Source of the DNA: Gossypium raimondii
Taxonomy: Eukaryota > Streptophyta > Magnoliopsida > Malvales > Malvaceae
Assembly: GCF_025698545.1 (NCBI RefSeq)
Contig: NC_068575.1
Location: 52,957,980-53,021,979, forward strand
Reading direction: 5' to 3'
DNA: 64,000 bases
Position numbers and translations under genes: made by a program. The notes beneath the pieces were generated by a model. The model ran no database searches. It was not told the origin of the DNA and saw nothing but the letters and a program-made list of their open reading frames with translations. Shown here in pieces: positions 24,598 through 37,545 of this stretch (within the stretch, counting starts at the first letter, position 1; each line of letters opens with the position of its first letter).

Positions 24598-26852
24598 GAT
24601 GATGTTTTCCGGTGAAGATAAGAAAGCTGGGCTTGGTGGGTGGTGAGTGGTGACTTGAAGGTTTTATTATCTTGTTATATCTAACAACTCTACTCTTTGT
24701 CGCCTTTTCCCTTTGCCCTTTGCCCTTTGCATTTAGTATTCAAATTTGTTTTTGTTGGGTGATTCTATATTTGTGCTTCACTCCTCCCACCACCCACTAC
24801 ACCTAACCTTTTTCCACCAACCTTCAAAGTTCCACACCACTCACTAATTTGGACTTTGTAGCCTTACCTTACCTTTTGGGTTTAGGGTTGGGTTGGTAGA
24901 ATAAAAACAATAGGTTCTCCACGTCAATCTCATTTCACTAAATGGACTTCTTGAATGAGTTGACTCAAATTAACACGAAAGGAGAAAAAAAGAAAAAGAA
25001 AAAGGGAATTTAAATACTTTCGAAATTGCAAATTAGCTCTCTTGGCGATGGCAAGAATCCTGACTTCCACTCATACTCCTCTTGGGCATGGAATAGCCTT
25101 AAAGAAGGGATCTCATTCAAGCTGGAATATGGGGAATGGAAACCTTATTTCAGTTTGGGATACTTTCAAATTTTCAAGTCACCTTTTCCAGGCTCCTGGG
25201 CTATGATTTTCATTTGGTAAAGCATCTTCCCAACGTCTGGAAAGAATAATGGAATTATGATACTTTCCCTTTTTTTTTTTCAACCAATATAAAATTGAAG
25301 CAATCATAAAAATCCCTATTGACTCTTTATTTATTTGACATCATACGAAGAATGACTTGTTTATTGTCAAATCCAAATATCTCTCCATCTCCCCTTTCGT
25401 CAAAAGACATCAAAACTACACGACCTCTTGTCTTAGATGCAATTATCATTCGAAATTCTTAAAGCACATCATGTTCTTTTGCCCCTTGCCTGAGCCATAT
25501 GGAACACTTCGCTCTTTCATTATGACTCAAATTCGGTGGGATTTCATTCCTTTGCACAATGTTGAATTTTGGTGCAAAGAATACTTACCTCAGGTTCTTC
25601 GCTCGATCCCGAGCTCATTGATTACATTTGTTGGGAGATACGGAAAGCTCAAAAGACCACCATTTTCAAAGGAGAAAAGATAGATCCGATTCAAGCTTGA
25701 AATGATGCTTTTGAAGGATTTTCAAACTTTCCCGTCATAAATCCTCAATCCTCTTTTTTCCCCACCCCCCCAAAGGCACTTTAAAGGTTAACTAGGACAT
25801 GACTTTACCTGTAAAAAGTTTTGAAAACGAGATTTTTTACAATATCTATTTTCACGATATTCATTTTTTTTCTTTTAAATTTTTATTTCAATTATGCCAC
25901 ATGAGATATGTGTCTAATTTAATTGTTGAACTGACGATTTTAATAATGAAAAGATCTTATTAATATAACATCGATATTTTAAGGATGTAGTTAAAATGTT
26001 TTAAAATTTAGAGACTAATTTAAAATAAAGGTCATAGTTTGGGGATGATTGATGTAACAAAAGATGTAAAAACACACTCAAAATAATGAATATTACTTTT
26101 GTTTATGCACGCTGAGAATCTAAAATTTTAATTCATATTTATAGACCCAAAGGCAAATTTAAAGTAATTAAGTAAAGTTAATCATAAGAAACAAATACTC
26201 CTTCAACCTCCCATTGTTAAAAGGTTGTGCAACAAGGATCAGATCAACACCAATTCCAAATAAGGTAATTTTTTATACCTAGTAAGGGTACATGCATTAA
26301 GAGTAACAAAAAACTATAATCCACCATTAAAAGTTGTGTAACAAGATCGACACCAATTCCACGTAAATATAATTTTCTATACTTGAAAGAAAAATCAAAA
26401 TAGATTTTTTTTAGTTTAAGCACTGTGATTCATTTGTATGTACGCCAGCGTCAAGGCTGCTGAATGACACGCAAAAGAAAAGAAACTAACTGCCAATGCC
26501 AAATGTCATACAGAAGAGAAGTCCAATCGACTCACCAACACTCTAGCTTTCTACTGGCCTATTACTCACCGACCTGATAATAATAGTATACAATTAACTT
26601 CACCCTCAACCTCGAGCCAACTACCCCACAACAATATTATCTCAATTTTCAATCTCAAGAGATGGTTTACTCAATTGTCGACAGGTAGTAGGCACATACC
26701 TTATAATCAACAACTGATTGAGAAGGTTAATGGGAATTCAGAAAGTTGAAACCAGAGTGGGTATAGTAAAGCACTATTTTCTCCAGTCAACCAAATGCAC
26801 GTGAACACTGAACCAGGACAAACTACATCAGAGATTTCATACCTTCAATTTG
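24598..26852. other. Intergenic DNA between PHR2 and GCP4
   Basis: The PHR2 promoter side has a short 'ccctttg' tandem triplet at about 24708-24730. A possible LINE-like relic lies at about 25020-25680. The rest is AT-rich, with no gene seen. Confidence 0.5.
25026..25683 (+). pseudogene. Possible relic of a non-LTR retrotransposon (reverse transcriptase C-terminal zinc region)
   Basis: Two open pieces resemble, loosely, the end of plant LINE polyproteins. The first has SSWAWNSLKEGISFKLEYG, like the W..SI/L..G......G.G segment. The second has CLRCNYHSKFLKHIMFFCPL followed by a Trp-containing helix, like the CxxC...H...C zf-RVT motif. The pieces are interrupted and no reverse transcriptase core is present. 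This reading is weak and could be chance. Confidence 0.3.
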
Positions 26853-29800
26853 CTATTGCTGATTTAACACAGGAAGAGATGGGCGTGGCCTAACAACATT
26901 CAGCACACCCCTTGCAGTTGCCTGTTCATAGAAACAAAACAGCGTGTAAGAATGGTACAGGATCTAAGTTTAGTATATGTAAGACTGCACTTATCCCTAC
27001 CTCAAAGAATGAATTAAAATTCATTCGCAAAAGGAAACGTCTAAGAAATGGAGCTCGCTGACTCCCAGCAAGCCTGCTACTGCGCAATATAGTGTATAAG
27101 GAGTTGGATTTCTTGTTAAATTCCTGGAAAAAAATGGTTCGGATCAATATCCTTTAAATACACAACCATGCAAATAGTAACATGAATAATAAAGTCCTGA
27201 CAACAAGTTAATCAAACAACATATATCTGTTATTTCCTTTGTGGAAATTTGATCTATCTCAAGCGTTAAAAAGGTAGGCAAATTGTCAGAACCAACTAAT
27301 GCCAAGTTGTAAATGATGTTGGAAATTCAAGGCACATATCCATCATATTCACTAACTCAAAATACTTATTCTTGCCATGTTAACTGCATAAGCAAATAAA
27401 AGATGCCAGATATGGGTACCTCAGTTATACGCTCTAGTTCAGATGTATTTTGACTACTTTCTTGGTTCTCAATGTTCCAGCAAAACTGCAGGCAAAGAGT
27501 CATGATGCTGTCCAATATCCTTGACACAGAGCCAATGTCCAAGAATGACTGAGAGATTAAAGCTGACAAATACCTGTAATGATGCTAAGAACATGTAAGC
27601 ATTCAGCCACATCATCAATGTTTGGCAAGACAAACCAAAAGAATAAAAAGAGAAAACATCAATTTATATGGATTATTCTTTCTACTTAAATTATATATGG
27701 ATTATGGAATGACTTCTATGAAATATACAATAGTGACCCAGAAGGCCAAAAATATAATTCAAGATTATTTGTATGAAATTCACCTAAATCAAGTCCTTAC
27801 TAATAGTAACAAGAAAAAATGATTCAATGTTTAGGTTGTTTGCCTTTCCGTTTAAGTTAGCAGATACTAGGCTGACATGGTATCCAAAAGTTGAGAAGGA
27901 ACTCATCTTACTCTTGATGGAAACCCACAAGTTCAGTGAAGTCACGAGAATCTTGAATATGAGATTGCAAAACATTCCATTGAGATTCTATCACATCAAC
28001 CTAAACAGAAAAGTTAAAATCTCTATTATGAAGATTCATGAAATGAGCAAAATATAAATTCACAAAGGGAAGAACATATCTACATTGACCAAACAAGAAA
28101 AACCAAAAATGGTATAACAATTTAAGAATTTTGGTTATTTAATTCTCGATGTCATTTTATCTTAGAGCGTCTTCATTCTAAAGGAATCTATATCAGAATT
28201 TGTCTATTAAACTACATAGGAATCTATATCTGATTTTAGCTGCCAGTACTATTCTCTTGACTCGTTTCCACCAGGATCCATGGTGTTGGGTTTTTAAGTA
28301 ATTGATCGGTGTAGAAGTTAATCATCCACCTATGATGCAACACTGAAGATGTCATTAAAAGACTTTGCATCAGATGATACTCTTCCCAACTGTTCAATTT
28401 GAATCTAGGTCACAAACTTGCACCAGAATACCGGCCAATCATTATGCATCGAAGAACTAACCATATAGAATCCTAACGGGAATTTCATGATTATGCCAGT
28501 ATTTTGTCATAATATTTGAAATAACTGCAAGAATTGTTGCTAGCTAGAAACTTCAAGTGGTGAGCACCCCTTTGGATGATTCACAGCCCATTTAACACCT
28601 ATACAAAATGATCAAATTATTTCAGCTACCAGTGTAACCATAGCCCAGTTAATAGTCAAAGTATCAAATATATAGTTTGACCCAAGCCTATAAATGGACA
28701 AACTCATTCATAATGCCTAGAACTACCTTTCTTTTGGGGGTTGGGAGGGGGGGGGGGACCAACATTGCAGACACATTATTTGAACTGTATAGTATAAAGG
28801 ACCTGAATATAAAATTGAAGATTTCTGATTAAAAATGCCATATGCTCTCTAACACGCCACATTGGTCTAAAACACTGCTGCGGTGGCTGAGATATTGAGC
28901 AGTTCATCTGGTCCTTGCGGTGTTTGGCAAAATATGTGTGCTCCTGATGCATAACAGAGGCCCAGGATTTTTCCAATTCCATTTGTGTTCGCTTAAGCCT
29001 CAGCAGGTATTGGAAAATTCTACGATACCTGGAGCACAATAATGATTAAAAATATTTGAAGTCTTTTAATCATATAGGCTAAGCCTATCAAATGTTTTTA
29101 CAATTATTATTTCTTATTTCAAAGGCTGCTTCTTGCCCAAAGGAAATTTAGCAATAAGAAAGATTCAAGGGACCTATAAAGCAATTGAATCTTACTTGGA
29201 GAGCACTTCTTGGGTAAAGAAAAGCTGTAAGGGCCAATCAACAGAATATTCAAGTGCAATACCATCCCAACCACCAACTGAGGTCTCTGAACTTCCATCA
29301 GTGTATGCTTTTGTCTTCGGTATATCTCTTTGAGAGGATTTCACTGTGATCCCAAATGAAGGCATCCTGATTGATGAGAAAGACAATTAAGATCACATTC
29401 CTTATAGTTTCCAGATACGGCATAACTGAGTGAAAAACGACTAGATTCTTACTGCAAAGATACTCTAGAAAAGTACTTGTCTTCCTCCCCAATGGTCTTT
29501 ATGGCTGCCTGCAAAGCAAGGAGCCGAGGAATTCATACAAACAGTTATTTCAATCTGAAACCTGAAAAAGAAGCCCTTATCTTTGTACACATTCGAGTAC
29601 AACTAAATTTGTCATATATATTGGCCTCAAACAAGTTAATAGAAATAATCTCATACCAACTGAAATGGAACCATAAGATCAGCTTCAGCAGTTGACTGGC
29701 GAGGCGGTAGGCGCATTAACTGTCGGCTCTCCTCAAGGAAGCACTAGAGAATAATGAATATCTATTAACATGTTACGTATTTTCAAGAAGGAAATAACTA

Positions 29801-32331
29801 AAATTATTTTACCTGGTTAATCAAGTCAGAAGACTAGAACACATAACCTAAAGCAACTTTTCACATGCAGTGCATTCTTTACCTGGAAAAAGTCTCCCTT
29901 TGCCAAAAGAAAATAGTCCTTTAGAGCTTTTAAGTGGCCATTCAAGTCAGCACGCACAACCACAAGCTGCAGAATCAGAGCAAATTCAATAAATACGGGC
30001 TTCAAATACATCATGAAGCAAGTTTCACACAAAGCACCTGCCAAAGATGACTAGCTGCGATAGCCCGGATAGAGTCAACTGAGCATTCAAATGATCTTTT
30101 GTGAAATTCTGATGATTCCTACAAATAATAAATGCACAATTAACAAAAGCTTTATTCCATTTAAGGGCATAAGTAGATATGATACTACGTAACTGTGGAA
30201 GAAAACCTTTAGATCTAGAAGCATAGTTTCAATCTTATCAGCCACTGATTGTGGGAGCAATTCTTCTTCAATCGTTTTTACATCCAAGAAAACCTCCTTC
30301 TGGAAAGGAACACCCACAGCTGATCCATGAAACTTTTGAGAGCCTTTTTTTGTCTGCTGATTAGACAGAGCATCCTGAAATTGGATTGCAGGGCTTGGGT
30401 TCCGGAGAACCCTGATGGCTTTACCAGCAAAAAGAATAGACTCTGCTACACGCATATGGATATACTCGGGGAGCATATCCTACAAAACAACAGCCGAAGA
30501 ATAAATAGCTCGCGACAACAAAACTAAGAACACAGAAAGAAGTATGCACGAAATCCTTTTTATCTGAGATTCATTTCCAGGTTTCTTTCCATTTAACTTA
30601 TAGGTTCACAGTAGCAGAACATAGATTACTGGTTTGTTGACATGCAGATTTAACCTAACAATTCCCACACACAAATCCTTGTTTCTTAATTGCTGCTAAT
30701 GAAGAAAACAGTGACGATGTTATTCATCTATAGAAACTAATGCCTACAGAAGAAAATCAAAAGAAGTGAGTGATGTCTACTATCCTAATAACAATTTGCT
30801 AAATAAATGCTCAAATGTGACTGGAAGTATGGGAATTGACCACAAACCCTAGAATAGTGTTTCCCCATTCCAACAAGTTTATATGTAATAATTAAATTTA
30901 GCTAAAACAAGGAACAGAGGTTTGCAACAATGTCATGAAAAAAAAAGAAACTAAAACAATTAGGAGATGGCTCCACAAATACCAGAAATATATGAAAGCC
31001 CAAGTGCCAATCAGTTAAAGATGTATCCACAGTTGACAAGCGAGCCAATTTTTCTGATGTATCCGAGATAGATAAGCCATACTCCACATCCCGATCTTCT
31101 TGCCTGGAAATAATAGAATCATTAAACTAGTTCAATGTGTAAGGATACAAACCAAAGAGAATGTCCATGCGACTTATGAAATAAAAGAATTAAAAGACAT
31201 TAAAGTTCCAAAAAAAAATATCCTTGTATGAATTAAAAAGGGAAAATACATACTGTTTTAATCCTTACCTTCTAATGAAAAATTCTCCATGCTGGTCTTG
31301 TAGAATTCCATAAATCATCCATGATGAAAGTTGGTTATACAACACTTGATGACCATGCCAAAGAAGCCTATGGTTCAAGAATTAGTCTACAAGCTGATCA
31401 TTAAAATCTTAACATTTTTAAGCAATGAACTTATGGCTATAACCTAAAACCACATTTGAAGACAGTTAACTTATAACCAAGCATAAACATAGTCTCAGGC
31501 TCCCCAGCCATTCACAAGCAATTACATGAACACTGAAAATTAGGCATATAGAAGTTTGGATTGTAATCATTGATTTAATCTTTATTAATTATCACAGCAG
31601 ATTGAAGAATGCAATAAATATGAATTTTAATTGCAGTATAAATTTTCACTAGAGACGCATAAGAAAAGGGTGGTATTATAAATAAGAAAACAAACTGGCA
31701 TTTTTATAGGAGAAATGGAGACTACTTGTCGCATTTTTTGCATTAGAAGAGCAAAGCAAAGAAAAAGGAAACTCAATACCTTTGAATGCAGGCCTGCAAT
31801 TCAGGCACCCCACAGTGGCAGCGTTTGTGTAAAAGGTTAAGAAGCTGTCCTCCACGTATATCATCACGCTCAATCTCTAGAATAAGCTCGTACAAAGGCG
31901 GCAATATAACAAAGAACTGCAACGAAATGATAAACTTATAGAACGAGAGTAAAGAGCAACTAGGAAATTTAAATCAGCGATACGACGTGCTTAAAATAAC
32001 AAGAAACCTTATTGAGGCCCTGAGTGACAGTTGCCAAAATTGGCATGGTTTCCGACAACAATTTCTGCTCGAGTTGAAGAACAGCAGACTTGTAGACAGA
32101 GAGTATCTCCACCAGGCCATTAGCAATGGCTCTTCGATAAACGCTTGGCTTCCCGCTTTTAGGATTTGACAACTCAGAGGCTCTGTCCAAAGGAGAAACA
32201 TCAGCCGCTCTTATCCAGCTTAGATTCCGGGATTTCGTGGCAAAGCGATCGAGCTCTCGGTAGTAAAACCCTAACGTAATTAGCTTCTCGATAAGATCCC
32301 TGGGAGAAAATTATTCGTATGAAACCCTAAG

Positions 32332-32367
<36 letters not shown>

Positions 32368-32577
32368 TTTGGATGTTTATGAAAATTAAAAATTTCTTTC
32401 TTAAGACCTTTCACTGGGGTCGATGAAGGAAATGTCGGAAGCAAGCTTGAAGGAACGTTGTTCGGAGATGGGAGCGTCGGGAGATAAGCAAATGCCGAGA
32501 GATTTATGATGTTCTCGCTCGTCGATTATTAGATCTCCTGTGTAACCAACAAGTGCTAGTAAAAGCTCGTGCAACAT
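26853..32577 (-). CDS. GCP4: Gamma-tubulin complex component 4 (GCP4)
   Basis: Sixteen exons (32408-32577, 32008-32299, 31780-31916, 31269-31367, 30983-31103, 30207-30479, 30038-30118, 29883-29966, 29657-29743, 29453-29508, 29196-29366, 28803-29028, 27912-28000, 27420-27573, 27001-27123, 26853-26921) join in phase into 743 codons, the size of Arabidopsis GCP4. The protein is part of the gamma-tubulin ring complex that nucleates cortical, spindle and phragmoplast microtubules. It begins MLHELLLALVGYTGDLIID, typical of GCP4. The Spc97/Spc98-type N-terminal half includes YRRAIANGLVEILSVYKSAV and LLWHGHQVLYNQLSSWMI; the C-terminal gamma-tubulin-binding half includes FFTQEVLSKYRRIFQYLLRL. All introns are GT-AG. 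An in-frame upstream ATG at 32769 extends the frame by 64 residues without a stop, but the family start is the one chosen. Two site II motifs lie upstream. Confidence 0.95.
32333..32364. repeat. GA microsatellite in GCP4 intron 1
   Basis: About fifteen GA units lie within the short first intron (32300-32407). They read as CT repeats in the transcript and may serve as a long pyrimidine tract near the acceptor. Confidence 0.9.
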
Positions 32578-32800
32578 TTCCCCCCTTCTTTGTAGTCGTT
32601 TTTGTGAAATAAAGACAATCAGAGAGAATTCATGGCTTATCTGTTCTATTCTCTCCAATAACTGCTGATTAAACTTTAGTAGCAGTATATAAAATTTTGA
32701 ATTAAAGTTAGTCTCCAAAATGCCGATTGCCGGGTGAAGTCCGGCGGCTGTATAACCTTGCCGGCTCACTCCACTACTGCACTAGACAACTTTAATGGAT

Positions 32801-32825
32801 TGGGCCTTGCTTAATAAAGAGCCCA
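32801..32825. promoter_or_regulatory. Paired site II elements upstream of GCP4
   Basis: TGGGCC at 32801-32806 and AGCCCA at 32820-32825 are opposed TGGGCY-type sites about 225-250 bp upstream of the GCP4 start. TCP factors bind such sites in genes of dividing cells, which fits a microtubule-nucleation gene. The function is inferred. Confidence 0.5.
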
Positions 32826-35354
32826 AATGCCGAACACCACCATTATAGTACCATTCCGGTTAGTGTCAGTCATTCTACTAATTACAGATTGATGGAAGGT
32901 TTCAAGTTTCAAACTTTCAAGCATTGATTCAATAAACAAATGAGGATGAAATATAACAAGTTTATGACTTCTTCTAATGCACTCATTAAGCTCCGCAACT
33001 ACAAATAACAGCATCGAACTCTTCATTTTTTTTTTCTTTGAGGAGCGGATGTTTACAAAGACAAAACAAAATGCAATTTCACATAGCATGAGTAATAGTT
33101 GCCCTGTGTCGTTTTGCTTCTTCATCTTGCCAACAGCGACTCCTTTATTTGTCCACATTGCTTAAGATCGTCTGGTTTTTTCATGTTGATTAGTTTTATG
33201 ATTACACCAACACAAGCAGGTATTTCAAACATGAGAAGAGTCATTGTGTGCGCAACGAAATAACTACATCAACTAAATAGCGTAAAGGTAACTCCCCAAT
33301 GCCCACATGAATATGTTTCCTAGAATATTTTTCTTCTTTTCACCATCTACCTCTTCAACCCATCATTCCCTTCAACATCTTCATTTCAACTCCCCTTATT
33401 TCCACCAACGTCAAAATCATTCTCCATGATGAAAAAAAAAATACTAGTAAACATACAACAAATAAAAGTAAACAAGGATACAGTATGCAAGCTAAGATGG
33501 TTTCCTGGAAAAGGTTAGGAGATTGTGAGATTTGTGATAACTGCTAAAGTTATCAAAATATTTACCGGTGTAGAAAGGTCTTTAATGGAATGAGGAAGTG
33601 TTAGCAAACAAATAAACGAGATGTACCTATAAAAAGCAAAAGGAAAAATTGAAGCAAATTTGGTATCACTAATCGTTAAGGGCTTATATTTATAGATCTT
33701 TGAAAATAGGAATTACAAAGCTAGGTAATTAGCACGAATAATAAAATCAATTTTAGCTACAATTCTATTAATGATTAAGAAGAATGGTGAAAAGTTTTGT
33801 TGATTATGTGAATAGTGATAAGAATTCACTTTGTTTTTGAAACGAGAGAAAACATTTAACTATTTTTCATATTTGATCTATCAATCCAATTTCATTTCAA
33901 GGTTACTTTCATTTCTTTTACTTTGATGAAGAAGTGGTATTATGTGAAATATTTTTCACGGAAAGTATCTTAAAACACAAGACATGGTTGTTTTTAACAA
34001 GAGTTGTTCCTAAATAATCATTATTTTAACTTGTTCCAAACCTGAGTTGTTCTATATATAATTGTTATCAATTTAGAAGTTCTTTCGAACATGAGTTTTT
34101 GAGGTGATATTTTTCTTGGTAGAACTTTTGAATAATGACCCTTTCGGAAAAATACAATTGTTCTAAACAATGGTTGTTCTAGGAATAACTATTCCTAAAA
34201 ATGTCATTGTTCTAAATAAAAATTGTTCCGGGGCTCTTCTTTGGGTGTTACTTCCTTGTACTCATAAACATCGTTTCTAGTATTCAAATTAGGGCGGTGC
34301 ATTTACTTGCGGTTAGTATAAAAACAATGGTGGCGGTAAAATTAAATATTGTTATGATAGTATAGTGTGAGATAAAAAGTAATTAAACGCATCACACCGC
34401 CTATCCAAACCTACACTCAATCTTTGTGATCGCTGTCAGATGAGATTTGTTAACAGGCTATACGTTGAAAGAGAAAGTGGGTTTACCAGGATTTGAGGCC
34501 GACGAAATGGATTGGTGCGAGTGAACTGAGAATCCGATGAGGGTTAGCTAGGCCCTTTATAAAATTAATGGGTCAAACTAACTACCGCATAAGTCGGCTG
34601 AAATAAGGGCGAATAGCTGGAAATACCATTTGGGCTTAAAACGGGCCAATCGCCTACTGAAATGCGTTGGAGCCCACCTCTTCTAAATTATTACAACAAC
34701 ATAAGGCATATGTTTTACCGCTTTTACTTGATTGATGTCTAAGGAGAGGAGCATTTATTTTGATAAAAGAATTCAAGACAACAACTTTTGTTTTGGTTAC
34801 TGAAATTCTCAAACTTAATCTGACTTATAAGTATCCATTTGTTAATAAAAAGCAACAGTTTGTTTGTTGATATATCACGTTATCAATTATGGTAATATAT
34901 TCTGCATTACCTAATGGGTAGAAATTTATTATAAGTATGCTCAATTTTTAAAATAATAGTAATGGAGTTTCCTGGACTTGGATGGATATGGACACACACA
35001 TATGTATATATAATCTCCACCCACAAAGGGTACCATGAAGGCCAGTGGTACACTTGACTTAAAACCCCAGGGCACCAACGTTGCTGATCTCCCTCCTGTA
35101 TATCCAATGCGCTGCATGGCCCAGAAGATTATGTGTATACACGTTACATATGTTGCAACCGTTTAGAATAGTGAATGAACTCCAAGTCTCCAACATATAC
35201 TAACCGAACTAAAAAAAAGAAATTAGTAGAAAAAATATGATGAGTAAATGGGGATTGGGGAGTGGTAATATGTTTATCTGCTACTGCATTACTTACAAAT
35301 AATTCATGAATAAGAGGAGCTTGCAATTGCAAAGGAGAGAGAGATAATAAGGTG
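32826..35354. other. Intergenic DNA between GCP4 and MIR164
   Basis: No gene was recognised. Around 33980-34220 the words 'gttgttct' and 'ttgttcta' recur in an irregular repeat. A short piece at about 34293-34402 has opposed ends ('gcggtgcat' and 'caccgcc'), possibly a small MITE. The rest is AT-rich spacer. Confidence 0.45.
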
Positions 35355-35470
35355 AGGAACCCATGTTGGAGAAAGGGAGCACGTGCAGAAGGTGATATAT
35401 ATATATGATATATGTGGCACCAATTCAAGCACTTTCTGCACGTGCCCTGCTTCTCCAACAAGGAGCTACG
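35355..35470 (-). ncRNA. MIR164: MIR164 precursor hairpin
   Basis: Read on the minus strand, 35457-35437 is a 21-mer beginning TGGAGAAGCAGGGCACGTGC, identical over this stretch to plant miR164. The opposite arm at 35385-35365 begins CACGTGCTCCCTTTCTCC, the expected star. The two 25-nt arms (TTGGAGAA... and ...TTCTCCAA) pair along their length, with mismatches or wobbles only near positions 9-13. The loop is about 50 nt. The mature sequence is on the 5' arm, as in known MIR164 genes. miR164 directs cleavage of NAC-domain mRNAs (CUC1/CUC2, NAC1, ORE1 types) and so shapes organ boundaries, lateral roots and ageing. The hairpin lies apart from the surrounding protein genes; an open frame over it is incidental. 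The remembered Arabidopsis neighbour of PHR2 is MIR164A. Confidence 0.95.
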
Positions 35471-35558
35471 CACCCACCACAACATCCATCACTCATATTG
35501 AGTTGGAAAGGTACGTTGAGAAGCTGTGAAAGAGATGCATGAATTGAAGAAGCTCCAG

Positions 35559-35568
35559 TATTTATATA
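35559..35568 (-). promoter_or_regulatory. TATA box of the MIR164 gene
   Basis: TATATAAATA on the minus strand lies 102 bp upstream of the mature miRNA's 5' end. A TATA box at this spacing implies a transcript start near 35530. It is followed by a pyrimidine-rich start region. Confidence 0.65.
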
Positions 35569-35570
35569 AG

Positions 35571-37545
35571 TGCAAAGAGAGAGTGAAATGGAGGTGAGGG
35601 ACAGAGCTGGCCCCTTTTTTTTAATTATAGTTATTTTATTTTGTAACGAGCCCAAAGGCAATGGCCATTGGGCAACGTGTAAAGAAGGGGAGCAATATGT
35701 GAGAAAATAAAAAGGAAAAAGAATCTCTGACAAAAGAAAGCCAAAAGCCAAAAGGCCTGCGATGCAATCATATATAGTAGTTGTACGCAAAGCGAAGAAA
35801 TTAAAAGTAGAGATATCTAAGGAAGACCAAGGCTCTGCCTCAATGGCTGGCTACCATTGGATCAAGAATCTCGTGCCATGATATCAGGTCCCACCACCAT
35901 GTATGGTATGGGCCCATTTATTTATTTATTCTATATGATGTGTGCTTGCTTGAGGCTGAAGAACCTCAACCAGTTGTGTTGTGTTGTGTTGGTGGAAGAA
36001 GCAGAAGAGAATAACGTAACAGTGGAAGTAGACGTAGGCTTTGCGTGTTGGGTTCAAACGTGCAAGCTTTCGAGTGTTTTGTATCAATGAGCATGTGAGG
36101 AAGGGGGCCTCCCTAGGTTGATATGATTCACTGTTGTGTAAATGTAGGCACCAGCTTTTTTTTATATATATATCGACCAACCATTTAAACTAAATCCGGA
36201 TTCCCTGCAATTTTGATGGCCTTATGTCATACATGACAGGGATTTAGTGCATGTAAGCAAACCAAAGCTATGGTCGCAAGGTTTGAAAAAGAAGAGAAAG
36301 AAAATCATAATCATTTACCAAATCGTGCTAACATCAAAAGAAAGGAGCAAAAAGTGTCCAAATACTCAGAGTTGTAAGACTGATGGCATATCGAACAAGT
36401 AAAACACCAAGTCGCAGATCTTCTCAAAAACCACTTATTCCATCCCCTTCCTTTCAATAAATAAATAAAATTTATCACTAATACGATATCCTGAATTAAC
36501 TTAAAATCGACTTTCAGTAGACAAAGTAGTTAAAACTGAAGCTGAAAAGCTCTGTTTATCTAAGAAAACTATATGTACACACAAGCACAGTTGAAAGTCC
36601 ATCTAAAATAAATTGCAGACAGTGGTGTCACCCATTAATAACACCAATTTTGTGTGGTGGAAGAACATAGATTCTGAGCAGAAGCCATCATCAAAATCTA
36701 ATTTAGAGACATAAATGCTACCTAGCGTGTTGTGTCGTGGGTATTGTAGTAAATGCCTTACTTGGTCATACACTCAAAAAATTTCCAACAAGCTATAAGT
36801 AAAAGTTCTCCATGCTTTGATTGATGCATATATTTGACTTTGCTTCCAACAACAAAGAAACAGCTATTAAACATAACGGCCGACGTATGTATAGCCCTAT
36901 CATTTCAGTTTGACTATCGGTCATGCTATGCCATCATCTAAAATGAGATATAAACATATTATGAAAGCATTGGAAAAAAAATCAGCACTTCATAAATAAT
37001 CTAATGAGTATGTGGTTTTGTTTTAAAATTGGTACTTATAAATGTTTTCTATTTTATATATATTAATTAAATAAAATAAAAAGAAAATGTTGATTTAAAA
37101 CAATAATCTTATACCAACCGATATAAGTTAACCAAAACACACCAAGAATGGAATTTGAACAATCTAATATCAGTTTGAAACCAAAACAGAATGTTGTTTA
37201 TATTGAAGTCAAAGAAAGCCTTTAATTTATTGTTGATAGGAACCTCTATTTATAGAAATAAAACGAGTTACTAATTCAAAAATACTATTTCAAAATAATT
37301 TAAATCCAAGATAATGATAATAACAAATTTATTCAAATCTAAGACTACGCCTATGGGATTTCGAATTTCAGAGAAGAAAAAGGAATGGGGTTCATTTTGT
37401 CTAAAACGTATGAAACAAGTCCCCTGCCTGGTATCATACACGGGCTACAGAGCAAATGCAAATATGTTTCATACATTTACAACATATAGATTACAGATCA
37501 AAATTCTATCAAAACCAGGCAGTAAATCAACAAATGTGCGGACTA
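35571..37545. other. MIR164 upstream region and PARP2 3' flank
   Basis: No coding gene is supported. The first several hundred bases probably hold the MIR164 promoter. The rest is AT-rich spacer up to the PARP2 stop codon. Confidence 0.5.

Noticed and set aside
35425-35790. 121-residue open frame on the minus strand over the miR164 arm
   Set aside because: It overlaps the MIR164 TATA box and hairpin, has no recognisable domain, and is best explained as chance in the pri-miRNA region.
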